From positions 1 to 64,000 of the forward strand of contig JAJDUL010000038.1 in NCBI GenBank assembly GCA_022826685.1: a stretch of 64,000 nucleotides of DNA. Reading direction: 5' to 3'. The notes below the pieces were generated by a model. It did no database searches, was not told the origin of the DNA, and saw only the letters and a program-made list of their open reading frames with translations. Shown here piece by piece: positions 1-8,378 of the stretch (its first letter is position 1; each line of letters begins with the position of its first letter). The DNA comes from Gemmatimonadota bacterium. Lineage in GTDB: Bacteria > Gemmatimonadota > Gemmatimonadetes > Palauibacterales > Palauibacteraceae. Made by a program: the position numbers and the translations under genes.

Positions 1-30
1 CCGGGAACCCCGACGAATACCGCACTGTCC

Positions 31-1413
31 TCAGGTATCGGGTTCGTCCGGATCCTTCGAGGCGGTCGCCTGGCGTTCCTCCATCCAGCGCTTTTCCAGC
101 TGCCGGAGGGTCTCGGTGAGTTCCGAGCGCAGCCTGGCGAACTGCTCGCGGCGATCGGGGCGGCCCTGCAGCCGCAGGAAGACGGCGGTGTCCTCGCGGA
201 CCTCGCGGGCGAGCTCCATCCACAGCATGGCCACGAAGCCGCACGCGGGGGGCACCACGGCCGCCGCCGCGGCGACCGTCCATCCCCCCACGAGATAGCC
301 CAGCAGGGGACCCAGGATCCAGGCCGCGAACGTCCCGGCCAGGAGCGTCCCCAGCTTGACCGTCGCCGTGACCTCGAGTTCGGGTTTCACGAGCCTGACG
401 ACGAAGCCGGGCAGCCGGACGATGGGTGCCCAGAGCAGGGATCCGACCACCGCGAAAGGGAGCCCCAGCGCCAGGAGCGTCCCGCGCACCAGGACATATT
501 TTGCGACCGGGAGGAAGCTGTAGCGCGGAGGCACGTCCCCTTCCCCCGCACGGAGTTCGTCGCTCAGCCGGGCATACCGCGCCACCTTTTCCACCAGCCG
601 GCGGTGTTCCTCCGGGTGCGCCCCGCGGACCCACTCCAGTCCCTGCGCAAAGCGCTGCAGGCGGGGGAAGCGCGTCCCCAGCGGTTCCCGGGCCCGCCAC
701 GGAACCCACCGCAACTCGCGCACGTAGAGCTGCTCCGCCACCTCCACGAGAATCCGGTCGCGGGGGCGGCCGAAGTTCAGGGTCTCGCGGCGGACCCCCC
801 GCTCGATCCGCTCGGTGAGTCTGCGCCCCGCGGCGATCGGATCCTCCCCGTACGCCTCCTTCAGGTCCGCGCACCCGAACGCCTTGCCGAAGCGCACGGC
901 GACCTCGGTTCTGGCCAACTCCTTGGCGGCGTAGGTGATCCCCACGGGAACGATCGACAGCCCGAGCCCCCAGTCGGCGCCCTCCTCCGCCTGCAGCGCG
1001 ATCCGCGCGGTGCCTGTGCGGAACTCCGCCAGACGCGTCTCGGAGTGGCTTTTGCCCTCGGGATAGATCTGGATGGCGCCGTCCCCGTGGAGCACGTCGA
1101 CCGCCGCCCGGAACATCTCCTCGTTGCGGTGCATCGCCTCGGGATCGTCCTCCCTCCGGTGGACCGGTATGCCGCCCATCGCGCGCAGCACCGACCCCAG
1201 AAGGAACCGGTCGAAGAGCGGCGCGCGACCCAGCGGCCGAGTGATCCTGTCGCTGCAGCGGAAGACCAGCATGGCGTCGACAAGGCTGTTGGGATGGTTC
1301 GCCGCCACGATCAACGGGCCGTCCGGGAGCGGAGGCCCGTGCCGGTCCACGCGGTAGAAGAGCGCGGCCGCGGTTCCGGTGATGCCGGCGATCAGCCTCG
1401 GTATCCGATCCAG
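31..1413 (-). CDS. PlsC-like 1-acylglycerol-phosphate acyltransferase family protein
   Basis: The protein resembles membrane acyltransferases of the PlsC/LPLAT family, which acylate lysophosphatidate-type lipids at the inner membrane. The family's catalytic block I appears as NHPNSLVD (H and D of the HX4D motif) and block III as YPEGKSH. The C-terminal half has two or three hydrophobic stretches and a charged tail that may form a coiled coil, which is longer than a minimal PlsC. The first ATG/GTG/TTG in frame is a GTG at 1350, but the frame stays open upstream and encodes a hydrophobic helix (RLIAGITGTAAALFYRV) of the kind that precedes the HX4D block in this family. A CTG at 1413 lies 7 nt after GGAGG, so I chose it. 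The acyl substrate is unknown. The gene is followed by only 30 bases of the window. Confidence 0.75.
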   Translation of the reverse strand: MDRIPRLIAGITGTAAALFYRVDRHGPPLPDGPLIVAANHPNSLVDAMLVFRCSDRITRPLGRAPLFDRFLLGSVLRAMGGIPVHRREDDPEAMHRNEEMFRAAVDVLHGDGAIQIYPEGKSHSETRLAEFRTGTARIALQAEEGADWGLGLSIVPVGITYAAKELARTEVAVRFGKAFGCADLKEAYGEDPIAAGRRLTERIERGVRRETLNFGRPRDRILVEVAEQLYVRELRWVPWRAREPLGTRFPRLQRFAQGLEWVRGAHPEEHRRLVEKVARYARLSDELRAGEGDVPPRYSFLPVAKYVLVRGTLLALGLPFAVVGSLLWAPIVRLPGFVVRLVKPELEVTATVKLGTLLAGTFAAWILGPLLGYLVGGWTVAAAAAVVPPACGFVAMLWMELAREVREDTAVFLRLQGRPDRREQFARLRSELTETLRQLEKRWMEERQATASKDPDEPDT

Positions 1414-1468
1414 GTTTCCGCCTCCATCCCCCGTCGTGGGTCGAGTACGGCGGCCCCTTCGGCTCCCG

Positions 1469-1750
1469 TCAGCGGCGAGCCGCGCGCAGGTAGCGTCGCC
1501 CGAGGCGAGCCATGCGTTCGTCGCCGAGTCCCTCCGCTTCGCGGATCAGGTCCTCGATGTGCGGAGCCAGTGCGGGGTTGCCCCAGCCGTAGCCGGTCGC
1601 GGTCTCCGCGCTCTGCGTGTTCCCGACATGAGCGCCTTCCAGGAGGGCTCGCGCCGCGGCCGCGTCGAAGCGTGGCGACTCGCGCGGAGGGAGGACGTAG
1701 CGCGGCTCGGGTTCGTGCGTCGCGTCTTCGTTGACGAAGGCTCGGGACAT
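1469..1750 (-). CDS. Small conserved hypothetical protein (93 aa)
   Basis: A 93-residue soluble protein beginning MSRAFVNED, with a proline-rich N-terminal stretch (PEPRYVLPP), a central helix and an Arg-rich end (GRRYLRAARR). Small proteins with this MSRAFV start are familiar to me as conserved hypotheticals in several phyla, but I know of no function. It sits between the radical SAM gene and the acyltransferase gene, 66 bases after the former on the same strand. There is no signal peptide or membrane segment. The ATG start is the only good one, and no strong ribosome binding site is visible. Confidence 0.6.
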   Translation of the reverse strand: MSRAFVNEDATHEPEPRYVLPPRESPRFDAAAARALLEGAHVGNTQSAETATGYGWGNPALAPHIEDLIREAEGLGDERMARLGRRYLRAARR

Positions 1751-1816
1751 CGTGAAGTGCCGGCTTCGAGGCGGCTCGGACCCGGGATCGCTCCCGGCCG
1801 CCGGACCGTCCCCCGG

Positions 1817-3385
1817 TTAGTGGACGAGCGCGCCGGCCCTCGCCTGCACCGGCGGCTTGCCCCCTGTGCTCTTGATGTAGGCATAGGGGTCGTGTTCGAT
1901 CGCGCCTTCCGGGAGGAACTCCCAGAGGGGCCCGAGATCGTGCTTCATGCGGTCGACGAAGAACTGCGGCAGCTCCTGCGTCTCTCCCTCGAAGTAGTCG
2001 CGGAACTTCCGGTCCGTCCTGAGCTTGTCGCGCACGGTCGTGTAGTACGCGATCCTCCCGTTCCCCTCCGACGAGAGCGCGCGCACGGCGTTCAGGAGCC
2101 TGGGGATGCCGCCGCGGTTCGCCCTCAGGCGGCGCCAGACCGCACGCTTCGAGAAGCTGTAGCTCGTGAGGTCGATGACGTGGTCGTAGAACTCGATCCA
2201 CTCGTAGTTCTTCGGCTTGAGGTTCATCGCGTGATTGTTGTTCAGGAAGTGGAACGGGAAGCCGAGCACCCGGCCTTCCTCCTGGTATTCGAGGTTGAGC
2301 GGCGCCGCTTCTCCGAACGACGTGAGCAGCGAGTAGCCGGGGAAGGCGGCGGGCGAGGCATCGAGGAATCTCTTCGTGAGCTCGAACGGTTCGGGACCTT
2401 CATCACAATCGAGACCCATGACGAAATTCGTCTGGAGATAGGGGATGTAGCTCGTGATGAGGTTGGAGTGGTCCGACACCTGGCGGACCTTCTCGATCCC
2501 GTGACGATTCCGGGACTTCGACTTGTTGCCCAGCATGTACCACGACTCGACGCCGGGCAGGATCGCGCGGAACCCGGCCTTCGCGAGTCGCTTGAGCCGC
2601 GGCTCCCCGAGGAGCGAGAGGCTGCTCTCCGCGATGAACTCGATCGTGCCCGGAGGTACGGCCTCCTCGATCGCCCCCAGCACGTCGTCGAACCGGACGC
2701 CGAAGTTCGGGTCGTGCCAGCCGACGATCGGCCGCTTCATCTTCTTCGCGAGAAACCGGAGGTCGTCCCGCATCTCGTCGAAGTCGAGGGGCTGGTAGGG
2801 GATGACCGAATCGATGCAGAAGCTGCACGTGTACGGGCACCCGAGGCTGCCGAGCATCGGGACGATCTTGAACAGCGGCGCCTTCTGCAGCGTCGGCTCG
2901 ATGAACTTCCAGCGGGCGCGCACCCCGGGCAGGGACACCGGCTGCGTCTCGGCGGTCATGTGCCGGCCGAGCGGACGGTGCGGGACGCACTCGTCAAGAA
3001 CCTCGTTCAGCACCGCCTTGTCGGTGAAGCCGAACACGTAGTCGAAGTACTTCTGCGCGTCCTGGGGATAGCAGCGGGCGTGCGGACCGCCGATACAGGT
3101 GACGGCGCCCCGCCGGCGAAACATCTCGCTGATCGCGTAGGAGAGCTGCGCGCCCTGCGAGAAGGCGCTCACGAAGAGCAGGTCGATGTCCTGCGGGAGG
3201 TCGTCGACGAGGTCTTCGAGGCCAGTGTAGCAGACAAGGCTCACATCGTGACCGGCCTCCTCGCACCACGCGCCGAGAACCTGCGGCATGATGCTCGCGA
3301 GGTTCGCGTGCATCACCTTGGCGTACAGGGCCTTCGTGGGTCCCTTCGAGACCAGGTCCACGATTCCTACGCGAAGCTTGCGCAA
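1817..3385 (-). CDS. B12-binding-domain radical SAM protein
   Basis: A 522-residue radical SAM enzyme. The N-terminal ~150 residues form a Rossmann-like cobalamin-binding-type domain (GIVDLVSKGPTK at the start, then LLFVSAF and CIGGPHARCYP). The radical SAM core follows, with the cluster motif CPYTCSFC (CxxxCxxC) near residue 185. A C-terminal region of about 200 residues contains NFVMGLDCD and the NNNHAMNLKP segment. Such proteins use a [4Fe-4S] cluster and SAM to methylate or rearrange unreactive carbons, but this sequence alone does not give a substrate. The start is a TTG at 3385 preceded by GAGAGGATC. It is separate from the second B12 radical SAM gene at 29.9 kb and not closely similar to it. 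No biosynthetic partner is adjacent. Confidence 0.8.
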   Translation of the reverse strand: MRKLRVGIVDLVSKGPTKALYAKVMHANLASIMPQVLGAWCEEAGHDVSLVCYTGLEDLVDDLPQDIDLLFVSAFSQGAQLSYAISEMFRRRGAVTCIGGPHARCYPQDAQKYFDYVFGFTDKAVLNEVLDECVPHRPLGRHMTAETQPVSLPGVRARWKFIEPTLQKAPLFKIVPMLGSLGCPYTCSFCIDSVIPYQPLDFDEMRDDLRFLAKKMKRPIVGWHDPNFGVRFDDVLGAIEEAVPPGTIEFIAESSLSLLGEPRLKRLAKAGFRAILPGVESWYMLGNKSKSRNRHGIEKVRQVSDHSNLITSYIPYLQTNFVMGLDCDEGPEPFELTKRFLDASPAAFPGYSLLTSFGEAAPLNLEYQEEGRVLGFPFHFLNNNHAMNLKPKNYEWIEFYDHVIDLTSYSFSKRAVWRRLRANRGGIPRLLNAVRALSSEGNGRIAYYTTVRDKLRTDRKFRDYFEGETQELPQFFVDRMKHDLGPLWEFLPEGAIEHDPYAYIKSTGGKPPVQARAGALVH

Positions 3386-3497
3386 CGGCGATCCTCTCGG
3401 AATGGGTGCACGCGCAGCCGGGTCGAGCGCGCCGCGGAATCGAGCAACCTAGGTTCGGGCCACGCCCGGCGGCAATCGACTGGCGGGCCGCGGCCCG

Positions 3498-4061
3498 CTA
3501 GCACGCCTCCTCGTTGACGCGCACGTACTCGCGCACGAACTCATCCAGCATCCGGCCCACCAGGCTCGTGACGGGATCCCCATCGCGTCCGAGATAGAAG
3601 CCGATCCCCTGTTGCGGCGTTTCCCACGTCGGCGCCCAGTTCAGCCATTCCGGCGCGGCGCCGGGGGCGTCGCCGGCCTCTCCCGGCCGAGGATCGCTCT
3701 GCTGGTCGTAGACGAGCTTCAGGAGACGCAAACGGATGACGTAGACCGTCACCACGGCGGTCGGGGAGAGTCTCTGCGCGCTGACGAAGACGGACAGCTG
3801 GAGCGTGGAGCCGCCCGTCCTGCCGGCGGGGGCGTCGATCCCGGCCGCGCGCAGCCGGCTCGTCGCCATCTCCTCCACGGCGGGTGTCGTGATGCCGGCC
3901 GGCCCGCCGGTATTGGTGACGAAGACCTCCACCGGAACGGGCCGGCAGCCGGCAAACAGGGCAAACCGATCCCGGCTCGAGGGAGATCCCTGTGCAGCCG
4001 CTTCGGCCGGCGCCCACAGGCCGAAGACGACGGCTGGGACAAGCAGCTTGCGGGGAATCAC
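3498..4061 (-). CDS. Secreted hypothetical protein
   Basis: A predicted exported protein of about 187 residues. The GTG at 4061 gives a short basic start (VIPRK), a hydrophobic stretch (LLVPAVVFGLWA) and an AEAAAQG cleavage region, which is a clear signal peptide. An in-frame TTG at 4124 would add 21 residues and bury that signal, so I prefer the GTG, although neither start has a good Shine-Dalgarno sequence. The mature part has alternating beta-like segments (LQLSVFVSAQRL, VVTVYVIRLRLLKLVYDQQ) and ends in Cys. I do not recognise a family. It is divergent from the AHSA1-like gene, so the ~110 bases between them must hold two promoters. Confidence 0.6.
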   Translation of the reverse strand: MIPRKLLVPAVVFGLWAPAEAAAQGSPSSRDRFALFAGCRPVPVEVFVTNTGGPAGITTPAVEEMATSRLRAAGIDAPAGRTGGSTLQLSVFVSAQRLSPTAVVTVYVIRLRLLKLVYDQQSDPRPGEAGDAPGAAPEWLNWAPTWETPQQGIGFYLGRDGDPVTSLVGRMLDEFVREYVRVNEEAC

Positions 4062-4171
4062 GAGCGATTCACGATCGAGAGAGATCCTTGCCCGACGAGT
4101 CGTCAACCATCTAGGAATGGACAACCTGATCCCGTCGGTTCCCTTTGCGCCAGATTGGGAGGAGAAACCGG

Positions 4172-4612
4172 ATGACCGCTACCGCAGATCGACGCTGCCG
4201 CGTCCGGAGGGTGATTCCCGCGCCACCGGAGGCGGTGTTCCACGCCTGGACCCAACCGGAGCTGATCCGGCAGTGGTCCTGCCCTCCGGGCGGGACGATC
4301 CGCGAATCGCAGGTCGACCTCGTGCCCGGCGGACCGTACCGCCTCCTCATCGAGGCGGAGGGCGGGACGCTCCATGCGGCGTTCGGAGTGTACCGCGAGG
4401 TCGACGCTCCGAACCGGCTCGTGTATACCTGGGACTGGGAAGAGCCGGAGGCCGCCGTCGGCGAGACGCTCGTCACCGTAGAGTTCCGGGCCGACGGACC
4501 GTCGACCGAAGTCGTCCTCACGCACGAAGGCTTCCCCGCCGCCGAGGCTGCGGAGGGACACCGCCTCGGGTGGACATGGTCGCTCGAGCGCCTGGAAGAA
4601 CTCCTCCGCTGA
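4172..4612 (+). CDS. AHSA1-like SRPBCC (START-fold) domain protein
   Basis: A single-domain protein of 146 residues with the helix-grip (SRPBCC/AHSA1) signature: RVIPAPPEAVFHAWTQPELIRQW near the start, then GGTIRESQ, a PGGPYRLL strand and the C-terminal helix GWTWSLERLEELL. These proteins bind hydrophobic ligands, and many are annotated as activator-of-Hsp90-ATPase homologues with no proven role. The ATG at 4172 has GGAGGAG at a good distance. A TTG at 4145 is possible but lacks one. The last 37 bases overlap the downstream transporter gene in another frame, so the two are probably translated together. Confidence 0.8.
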   Translation: MTATADRRCRVRRVIPAPPEAVFHAWTQPELIRQWSCPPGGTIRESQVDLVPGGPYRLLIEAEGGTLHAAFGVYREVDAPNRLVYTWDWEEPEAAVGETLVTVEFRADGPSTEVVLTHEGFPAAEAAEGHRLGWTWSLERLEELLR

Positions 4613-6123
4613 ACGCCTCCCCCGCCCCCTCGACCGGGGCGTCGACCGACCTTTCCGCCCGGAGGATCTTCGCCTTCTGGGCCCCGCTGGCCGCCACATG
4701 GTTGATGATGGCGTTCGAGGGACCCTATCTGGCGGCGGTCGTCGCGCGCCTGCCGGAGCCCACGCTGGGGCTGGCGGCCTACGGCGTCGCGATCGCGCTC
4801 GCCGTGCTGATGGAGGCGCCGGTCATCATGCTGCTGAGCGCCTCGACGGCCCTCGTGGAGGACGCCGTCTCCTACCGGCGGCTGCGGACGTTCGCGCACG
4901 GGCTGAACGCCTTCTCCACGCTGATGCTCCTCGTCGTGCTCGTGCCGCCGGTGCACCGCGGGCTCATGCTGGGGGCGCTCGGGCTGCCGGAGGAGCTGGC
5001 GCGCCTGACGTACGGGGCGCTGTGGTGTTTCCTGCCATGGCCGGCGGCGATCGGCTATCGGCGCTTCTGGCAGGGCGTGCTCATCCGCTCCGGGCGAACG
5101 CGGCTCGTGGCGGGCGGGACCGTCGTGCGGCTCGTCTCGATGTCGGTTGCCGCGCTCGTCCTCGCCCTCGCCACGGATCTTCCCGGCGCCGCGGTCGGGG
5201 CCTCCGCGCTCTCGTTCGGCGTCGTGATGGAAGCGGCGGTCGCGCGCTGGATGGCCCGGGACGCGATTCGCGCCCTGCTCGTCCCGGCCGGCGGGCGGGC
5301 CGACGCGACAGACCCCGTGACGGTCTCGTCCGACCCCCACGACATCGCGGAGATCGGCCGCGTCGGCGTCTCGACCGCCGATCCGGAGTCGGGCGCGGGG
5401 ACCGAAGGCGGCGAACTGCGCTTCGGCGAGATCGGACGCTTCTACCTACCCCTGATGCTCACGTCGCTGATCGGGATCGCGATCCAGCCGATGCTCACCT
5501 TCTTCATGGGTCGCGCCGCGTCGCCGGTCGAGTCGCTCGCCGTGTTTCCGGTCGTGCACTCGCTCGGGTTCATCTTCCGTTCCGTGGGTCTCAGCTTCCA
5601 GGATGCGGTCATCGCGCTACTGGGCCGCAGTAACGAGGGCTACGAGGAGATCCGCCGCTTCGCGCTCGGCCTCGGCGCGACGCTCTCCGGCATCCTCGCG
5701 CTCCTCGCGTTCACCCCTCTCTCGCAGCTCTGGTTCGTCCACGTGTCCGGCCTCACGCCCGAACTCGCCTCCTTCGCGATTCCGGCCGCCCGCGTGCTGA
5801 CTCCCGTCCCCTTCCTCGGCGTCCTCCTCTCGCTCCAGCGGGGCACGCTGATCCGGCACCGGAAGACGGGTCCGATCATCGTCGGGACCGCCGCGGAGAT
5901 CACGGCCGTGGCCCTCGTGTTCGTCGCGGTCGGCTGGGGGCTGGGGTGGGTCGGCGCGACCGCCGCCTTCACCGGCTTTCTGTTGGGCCGCCTGACGGCC
6001 AATGTCTACCTGACGCCCAAGGTGCGGGCGGCACGGCACGAAGCGGCCGGCGCCGGGACAGAACGCGAGTCCGGGGCACCCCGGCGATCAACGGATTCGC
6101 GGGATCGGGGGTCTTCTGGATAG
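4576..6123 (+). CDS. MOP-superfamily (MATE/ANKH-like) multidrug or metabolite exporter
   Basis: An integral membrane protein of ~515 residues with about 12 hydrophobic segments arranged as two similar halves around a hydrophilic linker of roughly 60 residues (after RALLVPAG, positions ~5285-5430). The first half carries FEGPYLAAVVARL then AAYGVAIAL, and the second half IGIAIQPMLTFFMGRAA then VFPVVHSLGFIF. This layout resembles the MATE-like MOP superfamily and in particular the ANK/ANKH branch linked to pyrophosphate, ATP or citrate export. The match to ANKH is by eye and weak. The ATG at 4576 lies inside the end of the AHSA1-like gene; the coding frame is open much further upstream but is not credible there. 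The substrate is unknown. Confidence 0.65.
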   Translation: MVARAPGRTPPLNASPAPSTGASTDLSARRIFAFWAPLAATWLMMAFEGPYLAAVVARLPEPTLGLAAYGVAIALAVLMEAPVIMLLSASTALVEDAVSYRRLRTFAHGLNAFSTLMLLVVLVPPVHRGLMLGALGLPEELARLTYGALWCFLPWPAAIGYRRFWQGVLIRSGRTRLVAGGTVVRLVSMSVAALVLALATDLPGAAVGASALSFGVVMEAAVARWMARDAIRALLVPAGGRADATDPVTVSSDPHDIAEIGRVGVSTADPESGAGTEGGELRFGEIGRFYLPLMLTSLIGIAIQPMLTFFMGRAASPVESLAVFPVVHSLGFIFRSVGLSFQDAVIALLGRSNEGYEEIRRFALGLGATLSGILALLAFTPLSQLWFVHVSGLTPELASFAIPAARVLTPVPFLGVLLSLQRGTLIRHRKTGPIIVGTAAEITAVALVFVAVGWGLGWVGATAAFTGFLLGRLTANVYLTPKVRAARHEAAGAGTERESGAPRRSTDSRDRGSSG

Positions 6124-6189
6124 CGGGCGAGGCCGGCTGGAAGCGAGGGGTCGGTGGTTTCGGATGAAAGTGATCGAGGAGGTACGGCA

Positions 6190-7248
6190 ATGATCCATCG
6201 AATTCGGGTCGCGACGCTGGCGGCGGCAGGGTTCGCGGCGGCGACGACGTTCACCGGCTCCGCGAAGGCGGCGGCGCAGGACCATACCGCGGCCACCGAC
6301 GTTCTCACCATCGAGGAATGGACCGTCCCCTACCCCGACAGCCGTCCGCGCGACCCCTTCGTCGGACCGGACGGCCGCGTCTGGTTCGTGGGACAGGCCG
6401 CGCACTACGCGGCCGTGCTGGATCCGGCCAGCGGAGAGTTCAAGCGCTATGACATGGACGACGGCACGGGGCCCCACAACCTGATCGTCGATGACGACGG
6501 GATGGTCTACTACGCCGGCAACCGGGCGAACCACATCGGGATCATCGACCCGGAGACGGGGGAGATCGACAAGATCATGATGCCGGACGAGCGGGCGCGG
6601 GATCCGCACACGCTGATCTGGGACGACAACGGCGACATCTGGTTCTCGGTGCAGGGCGGGAACCTGGTCGGCTTCCTCGACAAGGAATCGCGGGAGGTGC
6701 GGCTCGTGGAGGCGCCCGAGGTCGAGACGCGCCGCGGCATGGGTTCGAGCCGTCCGTACGGGGTCAAGCTGGACTCGGAGAACCGGCCCTGGATCGCGCA
6801 CTTCAACACGAACCTCATCGGCATGGTGGAGCCGTCCTCGTTCGAACTCATCGGCTACGACCTGCCCGAGGGCGCGCGGCCGCGCCGCCTGGTCATCGAC
6901 TCGAAGGACCGGATCTGGTACGTCGACTACAGCCGTGGGAAGATCGGTCTCGTCGTCGAGGGCGGCGGATTCCAGCGCGAGTACGACCTGCCGGCGGGCG
7001 AGGAGTCGCGGCCGTACGGCGTGGCGATCGACAAGTACGACGTCGTGTGGCTCGTCGAGACGGGGATCCAGCCGAACCGGTTCGTCGGCTTCGACACGGA
7101 CACGGAGGAGTTCGTGGGCACGCTCGACGTGCCGAGCGGGGGCGGCACGATCCGGCACATGTACTACGATCCGGCCACGGACTCGATCTGGTTCGGGGCG
7201 GACGTGAACACGGTCGGCCGGGCGGTGGTGTCGCCGCGCTCGCGCTGA
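6190..7248 (+). CDS. Exported virginiamycin B lyase-like (Vgb/streptogramin lyase) beta-propeller
   Basis: A 352-residue protein with an N-terminal signal peptide (basic start, hydrophobic core, AAAQD cleavage area) and a propeller made of repeats of the type PRDPFVGPDGRVWFVG, PHNLIVDDDGMVYYAG, PHTLIWDDNGDIWFS, PYGVKLDSENRPWIA and PRRLVIDSKDRIWYV. These are the WxT/xD-G-xW blade signatures of the Vgb/SMP-30/NHL group. Genuine Vgb linearises streptogramin B antibiotics, but most exported homologues in environmental bacteria have no proven enzyme activity, so lyase function is uncertain. The ATG at 6190 follows GAGGAGG with proper spacing; an upstream in-frame start at 6154 has none. The stop overlaps the next gene's ATG by one base, so the two form an operon. 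Confidence 0.75.
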   Translation: MIHRIRVATLAAAGFAAATTFTGSAKAAAQDHTAATDVLTIEEWTVPYPDSRPRDPFVGPDGRVWFVGQAAHYAAVLDPASGEFKRYDMDDGTGPHNLIVDDDGMVYYAGNRANHIGIIDPETGEIDKIMMPDERARDPHTLIWDDNGDIWFSVQGGNLVGFLDKESREVRLVEAPEVETRRGMGSSRPYGVKLDSENRPWIAHFNTNLIGMVEPSSFELIGYDLPEGARPRRLVIDSKDRIWYVDYSRGKIGLVVEGGGFQREYDLPAGEESRPYGVAIDKYDVVWLVETGIQPNRFVGFDTDTEEFVGTLDVPSGGGTIRHMYYDPATDSIWFGADVNTVGRAVVSPRSR

Positions 7249-7865
7249 TGTCCCTCCCGGGGCCCGCGGCCGCGCTGTGCGCCGCGGGCCTCTTCGCGAT
7301 GGCCGCGGCCGCGGTTCCCGCGGGGGACTCCGGCGCCGGGCCACACGCCGCGGCGCACACTCCACCGCACATCGAGGGACCGCCGCCCGGCCACACGGGC
7401 GGCTTCGGGGAGCCGACCTGCGCCACCTGCCACTTCGGGGCTCCGCTCAACGAAGCGGGGACCACGCTGGAGGTCGGCGGACTCGAGGGCGGGTACCGGC
7501 CCGGCCAGCGCCACCCGGTGACGGTCCGTTTCGAGAGCTTCGACATGCTCGCGGCCGGCTTCCAGGGGGCGTTCCGATTCGCTGACGGGGACCGGCGCGG
7601 CGCCGGGGCCGGCGGGATCCGGCCGCTCGACGACCGGGTCACCGTCGTGCGCGGGGAGGGCGGCGACACGGAGTACGTCCAGCACACCCGCGCGGGATCG
7701 GCGCCGACGGACGGCGCCATCGAGTGGACCTTCGAGTGGCGCGCCCCCGAGACGGAAGCGCCCGTCGTCCTTCACATCGCCGCCAACTCCGGCGGCGGCG
7801 ACGATTCCCCGCTCGACGACCTCGTCTACACCCTAGCGGTCACGATCCCCGCAGGCGGGCCCTGA
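7248..7865 (+). CDS. Secreted choice-anchor V-like protein with one CxxCH motif
   Basis: A ~205-residue exported protein. A hydrophobic signal (LCAAGLFAMAAAAV) is followed by a His/Pro-rich linker and the segment GFGEPTCATCHFG, which gives one CATCH motif. A beta-rich domain follows (YRPGQRHPVTVRFE, FQGAFRFADG). The order TCATCH followed by a Reeler-like beta sandwich matches the choice-anchor V domain, in which the CxxCH may bind heme covalently or serve as an anchor. Bases ahead of 7248 in this frame only mirror the preceding gene. Start ATG 7248 shares its first base with the upstream stop codon (TGATG), so translation is probably coupled to the propeller gene. The pair may form a periplasmic or surface complex, which is an inference from position only. 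Confidence 0.7.
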   Translation: MSLPGPAAALCAAGLFAMAAAAVPAGDSGAGPHAAAHTPPHIEGPPPGHTGGFGEPTCATCHFGAPLNEAGTTLEVGGLEGGYRPGQRHPVTVRFESFDMLAAGFQGAFRFADGDRRGAGAGGIRPLDDRVTVVRGEGGDTEYVQHTRAGSAPTDGAIEWTFEWRAPETEAPVVLHIAANSGGGDDSPLDDLVYTLAVTIPAGGP

Positions 7866-7892
7866 CGTTACGGCCGGGCACTGACGTTACGG
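7862..7892. repeat. 19-bp-spaced direct repeat covering two convergent stop codons
   Basis: The 12-mer CTGACGTTACGG occurs at 7862-7873 and again at 7881-7892. The first copy contains the TGA stop of the choice-anchor gene and the second lies over the stop of the convergent sixA gene. It looks like a small slippage duplication rather than a functional site, and no terminator-like hairpin is visible in this very short gap. Confidence 0.5.
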
Positions 7893-8378
7893 GAGCGCCT
7901 TGGGGCGCCAGAAGCCGATGAGGCGGCCGCGGCGGACCGACCCCAGTTCCGACCAGTCTTCGATGTCCAGTTCCACCGCGGCGAGGGCGGCGGTCGGCAT
8001 GTACTCGCCCTTGCCCGTCAACTGCCAGACGAGAGACGTGATGCCCGGGTTGTGCCCGACGAGCATCAGCCGCTCCTCCGCTCCTCCCATCGCCTCCGCG
8101 ACCTCGATGTAGCCGTCGGGCGACGCGCCGTAGAGGTCGCTCGTCGTCTCGATCTCCACCTCCCGACCGAACTCCGCCGCCGCGAGTTCCGCCGTCGTGC
8201 GCGCGCGGACGGCGGTCGAACTCACGATCCGCTCCGGCACGAGGTCACGTTCCACCAGGAAGCGTCCCATGCGCGGCGCGGCGCGGCGGCCGCGGGGATT
8301 GAGGGGGCGGTCGTGGTCGCGGAGCCCGGGATGGTCCCAGGACGACTTCGCGTGCCGGAAGATGAGCAGGGTCTTCAC
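7887..8378 (-). CDS. sixA: SixA-like phosphohistidine phosphatase
   Basis: A 163-residue histidine phosphatase-family protein. The catalytic RHAK motif (Arg8, His9) is at the extreme N-terminus, the SSTAVRARTTAE segment carries the conserved Arg pair, and the second His is in VGHNPG (His109). Short proteins of this type in the SixA group remove phosphate from histidine-containing phosphotransfer domains or related phosphoproteins. The GTG start at 8378 forms a 4-base GTGA overlap with the stop of the upstream transporter gene, which rules out the much longer upstream extension of this frame. The link with a fatty-acid transporter is positional only. Confidence 0.85.
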   Translation of the reverse strand: MKTLLIFRHAKSSWDHPGLRDHDRPLNPRGRRAAPRMGRFLVERDLVPERIVSSTAVRARTTAELAAAEFGREVEIETTSDLYGASPDGYIEVAEAMGGAEERLMLVGHNPGITSLVWQLTGKGEYMPTAALAAVELDIEDWSELGSVRRGRLIGFWRPKALP

